In this document: piece by piece, positions 16,069 to 24,307 of the stretch
Layout: every line of letters starts with the position of its first letter
Numbering within the stretch: position 1 is the first letter of the stretch
The notes under the pieces: model-generated
Database searches by the model: none
What the model saw: only the letters and a program-made list of their open reading frames with translations
What the model was told of the DNA's origin: nothing
Made by a program: the position numbers and the translations under genes
Source of the DNA: Planctomycetota bacterium
GTDB taxonomy: Bacteria > Planctomycetota > Phycisphaerae > Phycisphaerales > UBA1924
DNA length: 43,840 nt
Assembly: GCA_017303555.1 (NCBI GenBank)
Contig: JAFLCN010000029.1
Location: forward strand, 1 to 43,840
Direction: 5' to 3'

Positions 16069-17187
16069 TCAAGGCATCATGAGCAGCATATCGCTGCTTG
16101 CGTGGGTGAAGAACCAGTTGGTGTCGGCGTTGATCGCGATGCCGGGCGGCGGTCGGAAGAGGACGCGAAGTCCGCCGGCGTGAAACATGCCGAGGGACTT
16201 GCAGATGGCGTCGAGCTCGGGATCGAAGACCTGGAACTCGACGAGATCGACCTTGCCTTGTTCGCTCGGGAGGTCGCCATCGCCCTTGTCGTGCTTGAAG
16301 TGATCGAGCACGAAGAGAACGAGATCGAGCTTGTTTGCGGGGGATGGATCGGCGAGGGAGTAATCGAGCAATGCGCCGACGATGAGCGTGCCGAGGCCGT
16401 GCTGCGCGGCATCGAGCACGCTGCGCTTGAGGAGCGCATAGCCGACGAGGCGACCGGAATCGCGGATCTCGAACGCCGCGATGCGGCGGTGGCGGAGCGC
16501 CCAGTTGAGTGAACGGCTGTCGCGCGGAAAGCCCGAACGGGTCGATACGGGAAGGCTGTCGAGCTCGGCGGAGAATTGCGTCACCGGTGTGTACGTGCGG
16601 GATGGCTTGCGGCCGGCGCGCTTGAATGCATAGAAGACGCCGAGTGCCGCACCGGCCAATGGTGCGGCGAGGGAGGCCAGCGCGGGATTCTTCAGAGCCT
16701 TGAGCGCGGGGGGGCGTCCCTTGAGGAAGTAGACCCAGCGTTTGAGGGGACCGATCTCCTTCATGCCGGCGGCCTTGTAGAGTTTTCGTGCATCTTCGGA
16801 CGGGCCGCCGCAGGCGAAGAGGGATTTGCACTTGGCGACGGCCTGGAGCATGATCATGCCGCCGATGCCGGAGGAGCGGTGCGATTCGGCGAGGAAGAAA
16901 CCGTCCATCCAAAACGTGCGGAATTCTTTGGCTTCGGTAGCGGTGCGCACGACGCCGGGTCCGGCGTAGAAGCCGAGGCGGCCGACGACGGCGGGCTTTT
17001 CTGCGTTCGACTCGTCGACGGCGAGGAGGATGGCAAGGTCGGTCGGCTGCGCGTGCGGGTTCTCGCGGAGGAGGCGGACCCATGCGGCGTCGTTGCGAGC
17101 GATGTAGCCGAAGGGGTCGGCGTAGTGCGAGAGGCCTTCATCGGGGATGTCGGCGATGGTCAGGGCTTGGACGCGGAGGTTGGCCAT
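16069..17187 (-). CDS. two-domain GNAT-like acyltransferase
   Basis: The 372-residue protein appears to carry two GNAT-type folds. The first (residues about 50-160) contains VVGRLGFYAGPG and ESHRSSGIGGMIMLQAV, matching the acetyl-CoA loop R-x-x-G-I/V-G, then ARKLYKAAGMKEIGP. A hydrophobic stretch (LASLAAPLAGAALGVFYAF, about 185-203) separates it from a second domain (about 210-372) with NWALRHRRIAAFEIRDSGRLVGYALLKRS. Acceptor unknown; acylation of a cell-surface precursor is inferred from the ACP/FkbH/VOC genes upstream on the same strand, from which it is separated by 142 bases with repeats. The start MANLRVQ at 17187 is chosen because the upstream frame is encoded by the heptad tract. Confidence 0.7.
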   Translation of the reverse strand: MANLRVQALTIADIPDEGLSHYADPFGYIARNDAAWVRLLRENPHAQPTDLAILLAVDESNAEKPAVVGRLGFYAGPGVVRTATEAKEFRTFWMDGFFLAESHRSSGIGGMIMLQAVAKCKSLFACGGPSEDARKLYKAAGMKEIGPLKRWVYFLKGRPPALKALKNPALASLAAPLAGAALGVFYAFKRAGRKPSRTYTPVTQFSAELDSLPVSTRSGFPRDSRSLNWALRHRRIAAFEIRDSGRLVGYALLKRSVLDAAQHGLGTLIVGALLDYSLADPSPANKLDLVLFVLDHFKHDKGDGDLPSEQGKVDLVEFQVFDPELDAICKSLGMFHAGGLRVLFRPPPGIAINADTNWFFTHASSDMLLMMP

Positions 17188-17210
17188 GGAAGGGAGATGT
17201 ATCGGCCGAA

Positions 17211-17238
17211 TTCGCAGTTCGCAGTGCGGAATGCGGAC
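17211..17238. repeat. heptad tandem tract, TTCGCAG family
   Basis: TTCGCAG, TTCGCAG, TGCGGAA and TGCGGAC follow without gaps, giving 7-nt periodicity. It lies 24 bases upstream of the GNAT-like gene start. Confidence 0.75.
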
Positions 17239-17270
17239 CTGTCGAAGTTCAAGAGATTGTGTGCGAAAGT

Positions 17271-17304
17271 AGCCCACCCCCAACCCCCTCCCTCGGGGAG
17301 GGAG
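17271..17304 (-). repeat. dispersed CCCTCCC/GGGAGGG palindrome, copy 2
   Basis: Read on the minus strand, the hairpin CCTCCC-TCCCCGA-GGGAGG is followed by GGGTTGGGGGTGGGCT. The spacing and tail match copy 1 at 7629. It lies 26 bases downstream of the VOC gene stop. Confidence 0.7.
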
Positions 17305-17329
17305 GCCTCGGATTCTGGCATCGACGGAC

Positions 17330-17782
17330 TCAGCGCCGTTCTGTTTCTACGAGTTCGAAGAGACCGAGCTGGGCGGAGAAGAGCCAGGCGATCTTGCGGT
17401 CTCCGAACGCGATGGCGGGGACGGGTTTGGCGATCATCGCGAAGCCGCGGGCCTTGGCGTGGGCGATGGCCTTGTCGATATCGGGGACGCTGTAGCAAAG
17501 ATGCGCGAACTTGATGCCTTTGGAAAGCGAGTTGTTAACGGGCGAATCGTCGGCCGCGGGCTCGATGAACTCGATGCACTGGCCCTGGACGTCGACAAAT
17601 GCGACGCGAACTTTCTGGATGGGGTCGTGAACGACTTCGATATTCGGGACACCCATCGCTCCTGCGGCGGCCTGAATCGACTTGACGACCATGCCGACGT
17701 GGTGCACGCGGGCACCATCGCCGAAGAGGCTTGCTTGTTCGTGTTGAACTTCGCCGCCCTTTGGCGGGACGACTTCAGGCAT
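17330..17782 (-). CDS. VOC/glyoxalase-family protein
   Basis: The 150-residue protein has the paired beta-alpha-beta-beta-beta modules of the vicinal oxygen chelate fold. VHHVGMVVKSIQAA opens module one, with CIEFIEP supplying an acidic ligand. FAHLCYSVPDIDKAIAHAKARG opens module two, with LFELVE at its end. The spacing is like methylmalonyl-CoA epimerase or lactoylglutathione lyase relatives, but the exact reaction is not established. The ATG at 17782 overlaps the stop of the FkbH gene by eight bases, a sign of translational coupling, so it probably serves the same pathway, for instance epimerising or rearranging an acyl group on the carrier protein. Confidence 0.8.
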   Translation of the reverse strand: MPEVVPPKGGEVQHEQASLFGDGARVHHVGMVVKSIQAAAGAMGVPNIEVVHDPIQKVRVAFVDVQGQCIEFIEPAADDSPVNNSLSKGIKFAHLCYSVPDIDKAIAHAKARGFAMIAKPVPAIAFGDRKIAWLFSAQLGLFELVETERR

Positions 17783-19517
17783 GTGCGGGCTCTTTTTCGT
17801 CGGCAGGAGCTTCGGCACCGGTGCCTTGGACAAGCGTGATATGCGCGGGTGTCGGGAAATCCTGATCGTGTGTCCACCAGAACTCGGTCGCGGCGTCGTT
17901 CTTGGGGAGGCCGGATTCGTCCTTGAAGTAATCGTGACAGGGCTTGTTTCGCTTGCTTTCGATGTACTTCGCGGTGGTCTTCTTCGCGCCGAGTTTCTTC
18001 GCGAAATCGAGCAACGTGGTGAGCATGCCCTTTTCGACGCCGCGCCCCATGACGCGGCAGGAGAGCAGGAAGTCGGTGACGGTGGCTTCTGAACCGTTCA
18101 CTTCGACGGCGGCAAGGCCGGTGAGGCCGTAATCGCCGAAGCGATCCGCGACGCGGTAGGCGTACATCGCGTGGTTCTTTTCCTGACCCCAGGCGAGCAG
18201 CTCCGCTTCGGTCATGCGCCGGGTGGTCAGGTTCATCTGATTGGTCTTGTTGAAGAGCTGCGCGGCACGCTTGATGTTGCCGGGGCCGAGCGGTTCGTAC
18301 GTGACCTTCAGCTGGAGCGAGGCGAGCCAATCTTCCATCGAGACGGAGGATGATTTGGCTTCGGTGCGCTGACGCTCGGCGACGTACATCTCGGTGCGGC
18401 CCATGTCTTCGTCGGTGACGCTGGGGCGATCGAAGAGGCGCAGCGCGTGCAGCGCCTGCGTGTAGAGCATCTTGTCGGCGGGCCAGTCGGGCACGGTGAC
18501 GAGCGGGAGCGATTCCTTCACGCGGGCGCGCTCGGCCGGATTGTCATCGATGAAGATGATGCTGTCGTGGCCGAGGTTGAGCTCTTCGGCGAGTTCTTTG
18601 ATGTTGGTGGCTTTGTCGAGCCAGTTGATGCGCCAGCCGGCGAAGTCGGAATCCTTGAGAACCATTTCGGGGTTCTCGCGGATCGCGGCGACGGCGGTCT
18701 TCTCGTCGTTCTTACTGACGATGCCGAGGATGACACCGGTGTTCTTCAGGCCCTTGAGGGCGCGCTGGAAGTCGGCAAACGATTCACCGACGGGGTCATG
18801 TCCGCCGAGGGCGACGCCTTCCCAGCCGTTCTCGCCGACGACGCCGCCCCAGAGGGTGTCGTCGAGGTCGAGGACGATGAGTTTTTTCGAGAGGCCGGCG
18901 ATGCCGCGGAGGATGGCCTTGATGTCGGCGGCAGCGTCTTTGAAAACTTCAAGGCTGTAGAGCGCCTTGGTCATCAGCCAGAGCTTGGGATTTGTGGCGT
19001 TCTTGCCGGCGCTCGCCATCCAGCGGGCGGCATCGAGCAGGTGCACCTTTGAGCTGGCTTCGAGTTTCTCGGCGAGACGCGCGTTCATGAGCATGAGCGC
19101 GCGAACGGCGCCGATCGCGCCCGGGCGGGATTTGAGTTCGAGGCCGCCGGTGCCGCGCCACCAGGCGGGCATGGTCCAGAGGGGAACGAAGACGGCTTCG
19201 ACGCGCTCGCTGGCGCGGAGAATGAGCGAGGCGAATTCATCGACCTCGGCGAGGAGCTCTTCCTGCGTGACGCGCTCGCGCGAGAGGATGCGCCGGAACG
19301 CATCGATCGCGCGTTCCGGGCGGGTCCAGACGAGGGCGGCGTTGGCGCCTTCCTTCCAGCAGGAGAGCGCGGGGTTCATCAGGATCTGCTGCACCTGATC
19401 GAAGTGAGCGATGGTGGCTTTGACCGTGGGCGAATCGTCGCTGCTCTTCAGGATCGCGCCGAGCTGATCGATGGTGTGGTCGGCGATGAGCAGGCAATGG
19501 ATGTTCTTGATGTCCAT
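17775..19517 (-). CDS. FkbH-like HAD-IIIC / GNAT protein
   Basis: The 580-residue protein is FkbH-like. Studied members take a glyceryl group from 1,3-bisphosphoglycerate, dephosphorylate it and load it on an acyl carrier protein. Residues 1-205 are the N-terminal SGNH-like region. Residues about 211-370 are the HAD-IIIC domain with nucleophile Asp217 and Asp219 in LDLDDTLWGG, Ser268-Lys269 in IVSKND and the Asp324-Asp325 pair in FIDDNP. Residues about 400-560 are a GNAT-like domain with NKTNQMNLTTRRM and LSCRVMGRGVEKGML. All core motifs are present. The start is MDIKNIHCLL at 19517; the longer frame is Pro/Ser-rich and overlaps the ACP gene. An acyl carrier gene lies 43 bases upstream. Confidence 0.92.
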   Translation of the reverse strand: MDIKNIHCLLIADHTIDQLGAILKSSDDSPTVKATIAHFDQVQQILMNPALSCWKEGANAALVWTRPERAIDAFRRILSRERVTQEELLAEVDEFASLILRASERVEAVFVPLWTMPAWWRGTGGLELKSRPGAIGAVRALMLMNARLAEKLEASSKVHLLDAARWMASAGKNATNPKLWLMTKALYSLEVFKDAAADIKAILRGIAGLSKKLIVLDLDDTLWGGVVGENGWEGVALGGHDPVGESFADFQRALKGLKNTGVILGIVSKNDEKTAVAAIRENPEMVLKDSDFAGWRINWLDKATNIKELAEELNLGHDSIIFIDDNPAERARVKESLPLVTVPDWPADKMLYTQALHALRLFDRPSVTDEDMGRTEMYVAERQRTEAKSSSVSMEDWLASLQLKVTYEPLGPGNIKRAAQLFNKTNQMNLTTRRMTEAELLAWGQEKNHAMYAYRVADRFGDYGLTGLAAVEVNGSEATVTDFLLSCRVMGRGVEKGMLTTLLDFAKKLGAKKTTAKYIESKRNKPCHDYFKDESGLPKNDAATEFWWTHDQDFPTPAHITLVQGTGAEAPADEKEPAHA

Positions 19518-19560
19518 GGGGGTCAGTCGTCCGCAGTCAGCCGGAAAGGAAAAGGGAGCG

Positions 19561-19854
19561 TCACGCGAGGCGAGAGAGGATGTAGTCGGAAAGGGTGTCG
19601 ACGGTTCGGAAGGCGGTGGCGGTGTCGGCCATCGCTTTTTCGTCGGTGAGGGTAAAACTCGGATGACCGGCGGACTGGATGCGTTGCTCAACCTGCAAAA
19701 CAAAGGTGAGCAGGCCGAGGGAATCGAGCTTGCCGCCTTGGCCGAAGAGGATGGCCTTGGGGTCCTTGGCGATCTGGTTCTCGGACCCTTGCGCGGCATT
19801 GACCTCGTCGATGGCGTTGTAGATGGCGTCGGTGATTTGCTGCTTGCTTGCCAT
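19561..19854 (-). CDS. acyl carrier protein
   Basis: The 97-residue protein is an acyl carrier protein. The phosphopantetheine site is Ser45 in GKLDSLGLLTFV. Helix II follows (VLQVEQRIQ), and YILSRLA closes helix IV. It is acidic except for the start MASKQQ. The start at 19854 follows AAAAGG with five bases of spacing, and the longer frame to 20196 is unrelated Arg/Pro-rich sequence. It is the first gene of the FkbH unit and is presumably its carrier, distinct from fatty-acid AcpP because it has the longer helix I/II loop seen in FkbH-associated carriers. Confidence 0.88.
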   Translation of the reverse strand: MASKQQITDAIYNAIDEVNAAQGSENQIAKDPKAILFGQGGKLDSLGLLTFVLQVEQRIQSAGHPSFTLTDEKAMADTATAFRTVDTLSDYILSRLA

Positions 19855-20090
19855 GAAGACCTTTTCCCGGCTTGGAGGCGTGGGGCGACGCCTGGTTGGA
19901 AGGATCGGCCGATTGGCCGCGGCGAAAGAGGGACCTTTGCCCAAACGCCTTGCCGCGGAACAGACCGAAGGGTCCAGTTTATTCAGTCCGGCGGGGTTTG
20001 GAATGCCGCGGGCGGGCGGCACGGCGGTCTTTGCGCGATCCGCATGGCGGGGTGATTTGCAGTCCGGCTCCGGGCAGGCGATAGTGGGGC

Positions 20091-21542
20091 ATGCAAAAAA
20101 TGACCGGTCGCCTCGTTCTTGCTGGTGTGGTGTGGTGCGCGGGGTGCGCTTCGGATTCGTCACGCTCGCGCACGATGCCGGAAACGGCGTCGTCATCGGC
20201 GGTGGCGCGGGCGGATGATCGCTTCGTCTACTTTCGCTTCAATCCGGGAGACGACAAAAAGACGATTCAGGACAGCGACGAGACGGTGGCGCTGTTGTTC
20301 GACACCGATGGCGATGCTGGGACGGGTTATCGCAGGCACGAGAAGCCGTTTGCGGATCTCGGGGCTGATCTGGAGGTGCAGTTCTCGCCTCTGAATCCCA
20401 ACGGCGGTGCGCCGGGGCACGGTGTCGCGTTGTTCCGGCTTGATCAGTCGGGCAACCGATCGAAGCTGTCGCCTGAGCAATCGGACTTCATGTTCGCGCC
20501 GACGTTTGCTTCGCAGTGGTACGACGCGCGGATGTCGCGTTTCTTTGTGAGTTCGGCGGGGCTGCCGACGTCCGGCATGGGTTCGCGCGGGGTGGGGCGC
20601 GGCACGTTCGTGATTTACGATCAGCGGGGCAGTGTTGTCGGGTACAGCGATCCATTCAGTGTCGAGTTCCCGTCGATCGCGAGCGGGCCGAAGTTGTCGG
20701 ACGAGACGATTCCGGTGAAGTCACCGGATTCGATCCGCGTGATGGCTTGGAACGTGTGGGGCAAGATGCAGCAGTCGCCGGAGAAGTTCTGCGCCGTGAT
20801 CCGGGCGATCAATCCGGACATCATCATGCTCTCGGAGTGGAAGGGCGATGGCGCGGCGCTCGAGCAGACGCTCAACAAGAACATGCCGAGCGCGGGGGGC
20901 GGGATGGGGATCATGGTCGCGTGGAACGCGGTTGCGGGGCCGGATGTGGCGATCGCTTCGATCATGCCGACGAGGCTTGCGGGACCGAACGGGCTTGAGA
21001 TTGACTGGAACGGCGAATCGCGGAAGGTGCGGTTTGTGAGCGCCGCGGTCCAGACACCGATCGGCGCCGCGCTGATCGGAGCGATGCACCTCAAGTGCTG
21101 CGGTGCGATCGGCTCGAACGAGGACAATCTACGCGTCGCGGAAGTGGATGCGATCAACCAGGGGATGAGGCAACTCAGCCGCGCGGACGCGGCGGATATC
21201 CGCGTGCTTGGCGGAGATATCAACCTGGTTGGCAGCCGCATCCCGCTGGATGTGCTGCGGATGGACATCGATGTCGATGGGAGCGATCTGTCGCCGGCGG
21301 ATCCGGTGGTGCTGGGAGATGACTGGCTGTACACGTGGCGCGATTGGAGCAGCGGGTTTTCGCCGGGACGGCTCGATTGGCTTGTGTACAGCGATGCGAG
21401 CGCGCAGCCGGTGAGGCAGTTTGTGTTCGATCCGGCAAGGCTGAGCGATGCGGCGCTGGCGAAGATGGGGCTGACGCGGGCGGATGCGCAGCCGAGCGAT
21501 CACTTGCCGGTGGTGGTGGATCTTCGTCCTGCGGCGAAGTGA
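20091..21542 (+). CDS. exported EEP-family (endonuclease/exonuclease/phosphatase) protein
   Basis: The 483-residue protein has a signal sequence with a lipobox-like LAGVVWCAGC, so it is probably a lipoprotein attached at Cys19. Residues about 40-215 form a beta-rich N-terminal domain (YFRFNPGDDKKTIQDSDETVALLFDTDGD) that resembles carbohydrate-binding or DOMON-like modules seen in planctomycete secreted proteins. Residues about 220-480 are the EEP domain with RVMAWNVWG, IIMLSEWKG, GGDINLVGSR, RLDWLVYSD and PSDHLPVVVDL, so the Asn, Glu, Asp and His metal and catalytic residues are present. The substrate may be nucleic acid, phospholipid or phosphoester; location outside the cytoplasm fits a scavenging or lipid-active enzyme. 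Confidence 0.85.
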   Translation: MQKMTGRLVLAGVVWCAGCASDSSRSRTMPETASSSAVARADDRFVYFRFNPGDDKKTIQDSDETVALLFDTDGDAGTGYRRHEKPFADLGADLEVQFSPLNPNGGAPGHGVALFRLDQSGNRSKLSPEQSDFMFAPTFASQWYDARMSRFFVSSAGLPTSGMGSRGVGRGTFVIYDQRGSVVGYSDPFSVEFPSIASGPKLSDETIPVKSPDSIRVMAWNVWGKMQQSPEKFCAVIRAINPDIIMLSEWKGDGAALEQTLNKNMPSAGGGMGIMVAWNAVAGPDVAIASIMPTRLAGPNGLEIDWNGESRKVRFVSAAVQTPIGAALIGAMHLKCCGAIGSNEDNLRVAEVDAINQGMRQLSRADAADIRVLGGDINLVGSRIPLDVLRMDIDVDGSDLSPADPVVLGDDWLYTWRDWSSGFSPGRLDWLVYSDASAQPVRQFVFDPARLSDAALAKMGLTRADAQPSDHLPVVVDLRPAAK

Positions 21543-21554
21543 AGAGAAGATTTA

Positions 21555-21586
21555 CCACAGAGACACAGCGACACAGAGAAAGACAG
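21555..21586. repeat. octad tandem tract, CACAGAG family, left arm
   Basis: CCACAGAG, ACACAGCG, ACACAGAG and AAAGACAG are consecutive 8-nt units. It lies 12 bases after the EEP gene stop and faces the inverted tract at 21682. Confidence 0.8.
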
Positions 21587-21681
21587 ATTGAGTCCGAGTT
21601 GTGAGAAGAGAGTGAACAATTGGCCGAGGGTTCACCGGAGCGATGTGTCTCAATCGACCATGTCCAAAATCCTAATTTGAT

Positions 21682-21711
21682 TTCTCTGTGCCTCTGCGCC
21701 TCTGTGGTGAA
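21682..21711. repeat. octad tandem tract, CACAGAG family, right arm
   Basis: TTCTCTGT, GCCTCTGC, GCCTCTGT and GGTGAA are the reverse complement of the units at 21555. The pair encloses about 95 bases of A/T-richer sequence and closes the gap between the convergent EEP and PBP genes. Confidence 0.8.
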
Positions 21712-21728
21712 CAGCCTTTGCCTTCACG

Positions 21729-24092
21729 CTACAAGTACCCTTCATCGCGCAGAGCCTGGATGATCTGGTTCACGATCGGGCCGGAGACTTTGCCGCCGCT
21801 GCCGGCGTATTCCATCACGACGCTGATCACATACTTGGGCCGTTCGTTGGGTTTGCCGACGAGCACGACGAACCACGAGTGATCGCCGGAGCGGACGATG
21901 TCGTTGGGGCCGGGGCCGATGCCATCGTCGTCGGCGCTCGAGCCGAACTTGAGATCGGGCGCTGCCGCGGTTCCGGTTTTGCCGAGCACGCGCACGCCGG
22001 GGATGTTGAAGATCGGGTCGTGCACGCCGTCGATGGTGAGGTGGTTTCCGGTGCCCAGGTCGTCATTGGCGGACGCAGCGAGACCGACCATGGCTTCCTC
22101 GACCGCCCACGAGGGAAGGTCGAGCTCGACCGGTTGAGCGCGCGGGGCATCGGCGAGGATTCGAGGCGTCACGCGAACGCCGGAGCGGGCGAGCGTTGCG
22201 TACGCATCTGCCGCGTGGAGGGGCGTCCAGGTGACGGGCCCCTGACCGATACCCATTTGAATTGCTTCGCCCATCGTGAGGGCGCGCTTGTTTCCGTAGA
22301 CCTCGAGCGAGCCCGGATATTCGGAGCCGATGCCGAGATTCCATGATTGCGTCACGCCGAACTCGCGGAAGACATCAGAGATTGCTTCGGGTCCGAGCCG
22401 CTTGCCGAGCGTGAAAAAGAAGATGTTGCACGAGACCTTGATGCCTTCGGCGGCAGAGAGTGGATGGCCGAGTTGCTGCGTGTGCGTCTGATCGAAGCGC
22501 TTGTAGATCCAGCACCGGAGCATGTTGGGCTCGTTGGGCAGCAAGTGTCCGGTGCAGTCGATGGTCTGGCCCTGGAGGAAGTTGCCACGCTGGGCGGCGC
22601 CGGTGAGGACGAGCGGCTTGACGATCGAGCCGGGCGGATAGGGCTTGGCGATCGCGCGATTGAGGAACGGAACATTGATCTTGTCGTCGAAGATCTGCTC
22701 GGGGTTTTCTTTGATCACGCGGCGGGAGACTTCGGGCATCGAGACCATCGCGAGGATGTCGCCGGTGTCGATCTCGAGCACGACCGCAGCGCCGGCGAGC
22801 GGAGTGCCGATCGGCATCGTTTCGCTTGGTGTGCCGTGCCAATCCTGCACAACAGCCAGTCCCGCGGCGGGCGACATCACGGCCTGCACACGGGCCTGGA
22901 GCATCGCATCGATCGTGAGCGGGACCGTGGCGCCGATGGATGCATCGAGCATCTCGATCTCATCGGGCCGGGCGATGCGATCAAGGTGCTGCGTGCGCAG
23001 GCCACGGAGGCCACGCAGGCGATGCTCCATGGTGGCTTCGATACCGGAGCTGCCGACGCGGTCGCGTTCGCGGTATTCGCCCCGATCAACGCCCGCGCTC
23101 GTCAGAACGCGCGATGCGAATGCGGGGTCGTTTGCGATCTGGATTTTGCGGCGTTCCTGATCTTCCTGGAAGACGCGGCTGCGCATCCAGCCGAGGATGT
23201 GGCCGCCCACGCCCTCGACCGGGACTTCGATTGTCGTGTCCGACCGCATCGGCATCGGGAAGCGGGCGCGATCGAGCGTGACGGTCAAAGAATCGAGCGG
23301 GTACGCGCGATCGCCGGTGTCGAGCACTCGCACGCCGGGCAGGCGCGAGATCATCAGCTTGTCCGGGTCCGGAATCCCGTCGAGCAGGTCCATCGCGCCG
23401 GCGAGTTCGATCTTGCCTTCGGTCAGCAGCTCGAGTTCGAACGCGGTGGTGTCGGAGATGCGCTTGAGCACCGAGACGGCACGCGATTGCTCGGCGATCG
23501 GCTTTGCCGCGGCGATCTCGATCTTCCGCAGTTCGTCCTGGGTGAGCACGCGATCGGGCGCGCCGTCGGGCGACTTCACCGCCTCGCGGATCATCTCCTG
23601 ACGCCGGCGATCGCGGATGGCGTCGTAGAGCTGATCGACTTCCCGCACCGCGGCCTGAGCGAAGCCGTCGAGCCTGGACCGTTCGACGGCGGTGAGGCGT
23701 GCAAGCTCCGCCATGCCGCGCTCGACTCGGGCATCGAGGAGCCCCGTCAGACTCTCGACCAGCGATCGGCGCTCGTCGGGCGAGAGCTCGTTCCACTGCA
23801 CGCGGTTGCTCCGCGCCAACTCCTCGGCCTTTTTCGAAGCCCAGGTCCCCTTGAGCACGTCGTAGTCGATCGCGACGTCGTAGCTGGGGCGATCCTGCGC
23901 GAGGATGCGGCCCTTGCGATCGACGATGTTGCCCCGGACCGAAGGCGTCCACTGGCGCGTGATGAGGCGTGACTCGGCGGCGCGGAGCAGTTCCTCGTGG
24001 CGCGTGGTCGTGAGCCGCGCTGTTTGGATCAGCGGCAGCGAAAGGCCAGCCACCACCAGCCCCATGATGATCAGGAGCCGCCGATGGAACAT
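21729..24092 (-). CDS. PBP2-like peptidoglycan transpeptidase
   Basis: The 787-residue protein is a class B penicillin-binding protein of the PBP2 (MrdA) type, cross-linking peptidoglycan in the periplasm. Residues 5-25 are the single membrane anchor (LLIIMGLVVAGLSLPLI). The early dimerisation segment RGNIVDRKGRILAQDRPSYDV follows. The transpeptidase domain has Ser489-x-x-Lys492 (PPGSIVKP), the SCN motif (IKVSCNIFFFTLGKR) and Lys705-Thr-Gly (GKTGT). It is about 150 residues longer than E. coli PBP2; the extra length is a charged, probably coiled segment at about residues 85-230. The start MFHRRLL at 24092 lacks a clear Shine-Dalgarno. No mreC, mreD or rodA is adjacent. Confidence 0.9.
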   Translation of the reverse strand: MFHRRLLIIMGLVVAGLSLPLIQTARLTTTRHEELLRAAESRLITRQWTPSVRGNIVDRKGRILAQDRPSYDVAIDYDVLKGTWASKKAEELARSNRVQWNELSPDERRSLVESLTGLLDARVERGMAELARLTAVERSRLDGFAQAAVREVDQLYDAIRDRRRQEMIREAVKSPDGAPDRVLTQDELRKIEIAAAKPIAEQSRAVSVLKRISDTTAFELELLTEGKIELAGAMDLLDGIPDPDKLMISRLPGVRVLDTGDRAYPLDSLTVTLDRARFPMPMRSDTTIEVPVEGVGGHILGWMRSRVFQEDQERRKIQIANDPAFASRVLTSAGVDRGEYRERDRVGSSGIEATMEHRLRGLRGLRTQHLDRIARPDEIEMLDASIGATVPLTIDAMLQARVQAVMSPAAGLAVVQDWHGTPSETMPIGTPLAGAAVVLEIDTGDILAMVSMPEVSRRVIKENPEQIFDDKINVPFLNRAIAKPYPPGSIVKPLVLTGAAQRGNFLQGQTIDCTGHLLPNEPNMLRCWIYKRFDQTHTQQLGHPLSAAEGIKVSCNIFFFTLGKRLGPEAISDVFREFGVTQSWNLGIGSEYPGSLEVYGNKRALTMGEAIQMGIGQGPVTWTPLHAADAYATLARSGVRVTPRILADAPRAQPVELDLPSWAVEEAMVGLAASANDDLGTGNHLTIDGVHDPIFNIPGVRVLGKTGTAAAPDLKFGSSADDDGIGPGPNDIVRSGDHSWFVVLVGKPNERPKYVISVVMEYAGSGGKVSGPIVNQIIQALRDEGYL

Positions 24093-24183
24093 GCGGGGGA
24101 TGAGGTTGGAAATGGGCAAGGGTGGCTCAGTGTCTGTACGTCGCCGGGAGGGTCGGAGGTCGATCGTAAGGATCGGCAGATAC

Positions 24184-24210
24184 AGGCATTTGGCACGAGG
24201 CACTGGGACT
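24184..24210. repeat. heptad tandem tract, GGCACNN family, left arm
   Basis: AGGCATT, TGGCACG, AGGCACT and GGGACTC are consecutive 7-nt units. The inverted partner is at 24276-24303, and the two flank the metK terminator. Confidence 0.75.
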
Positions 24211-24220
24211 CGGGGAAACT

Positions 24221-24255
24221 GGAAAAGAAAAAGCCCCCGGCATTGGCCGAGGGCT
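24221..24255 (-). terminator. intrinsic terminator of metK
   Basis: On the minus strand AGCCCTCGGC-CAAT-GCCGGGGGCT (24255 down to 24232) forms a 10-bp stem with one mismatch. It is followed by TTTTTCTTTTCC. It lies about 52 bases past the metK stop. Confidence 0.85.
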
Positions 24256-24275
24256 CGAGTGCGTTTGATTTTCAC

Positions 24276-24303
24276 GAGTGCCAAATGCCTCGTGCCCCGT
24301 GCC
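24276..24303. repeat. heptad tandem tract, GGCACNN family, right arm
   Basis: GAGTGCC, AAATGCC, TCGTGCC and CCGTGCC follow each other exactly, the reverse complement of the family at 24184. It sits four bases past the metK stop codon. Confidence 0.75.
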
Positions 24304-24307
24304 TGTC

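Noticed and set aside
22347..23972. 541-codon plus-strand frame opposite the PBP2-like gene
   Set aside because: Shadow frame with His/Arg/Ala-rich translation and no domain.
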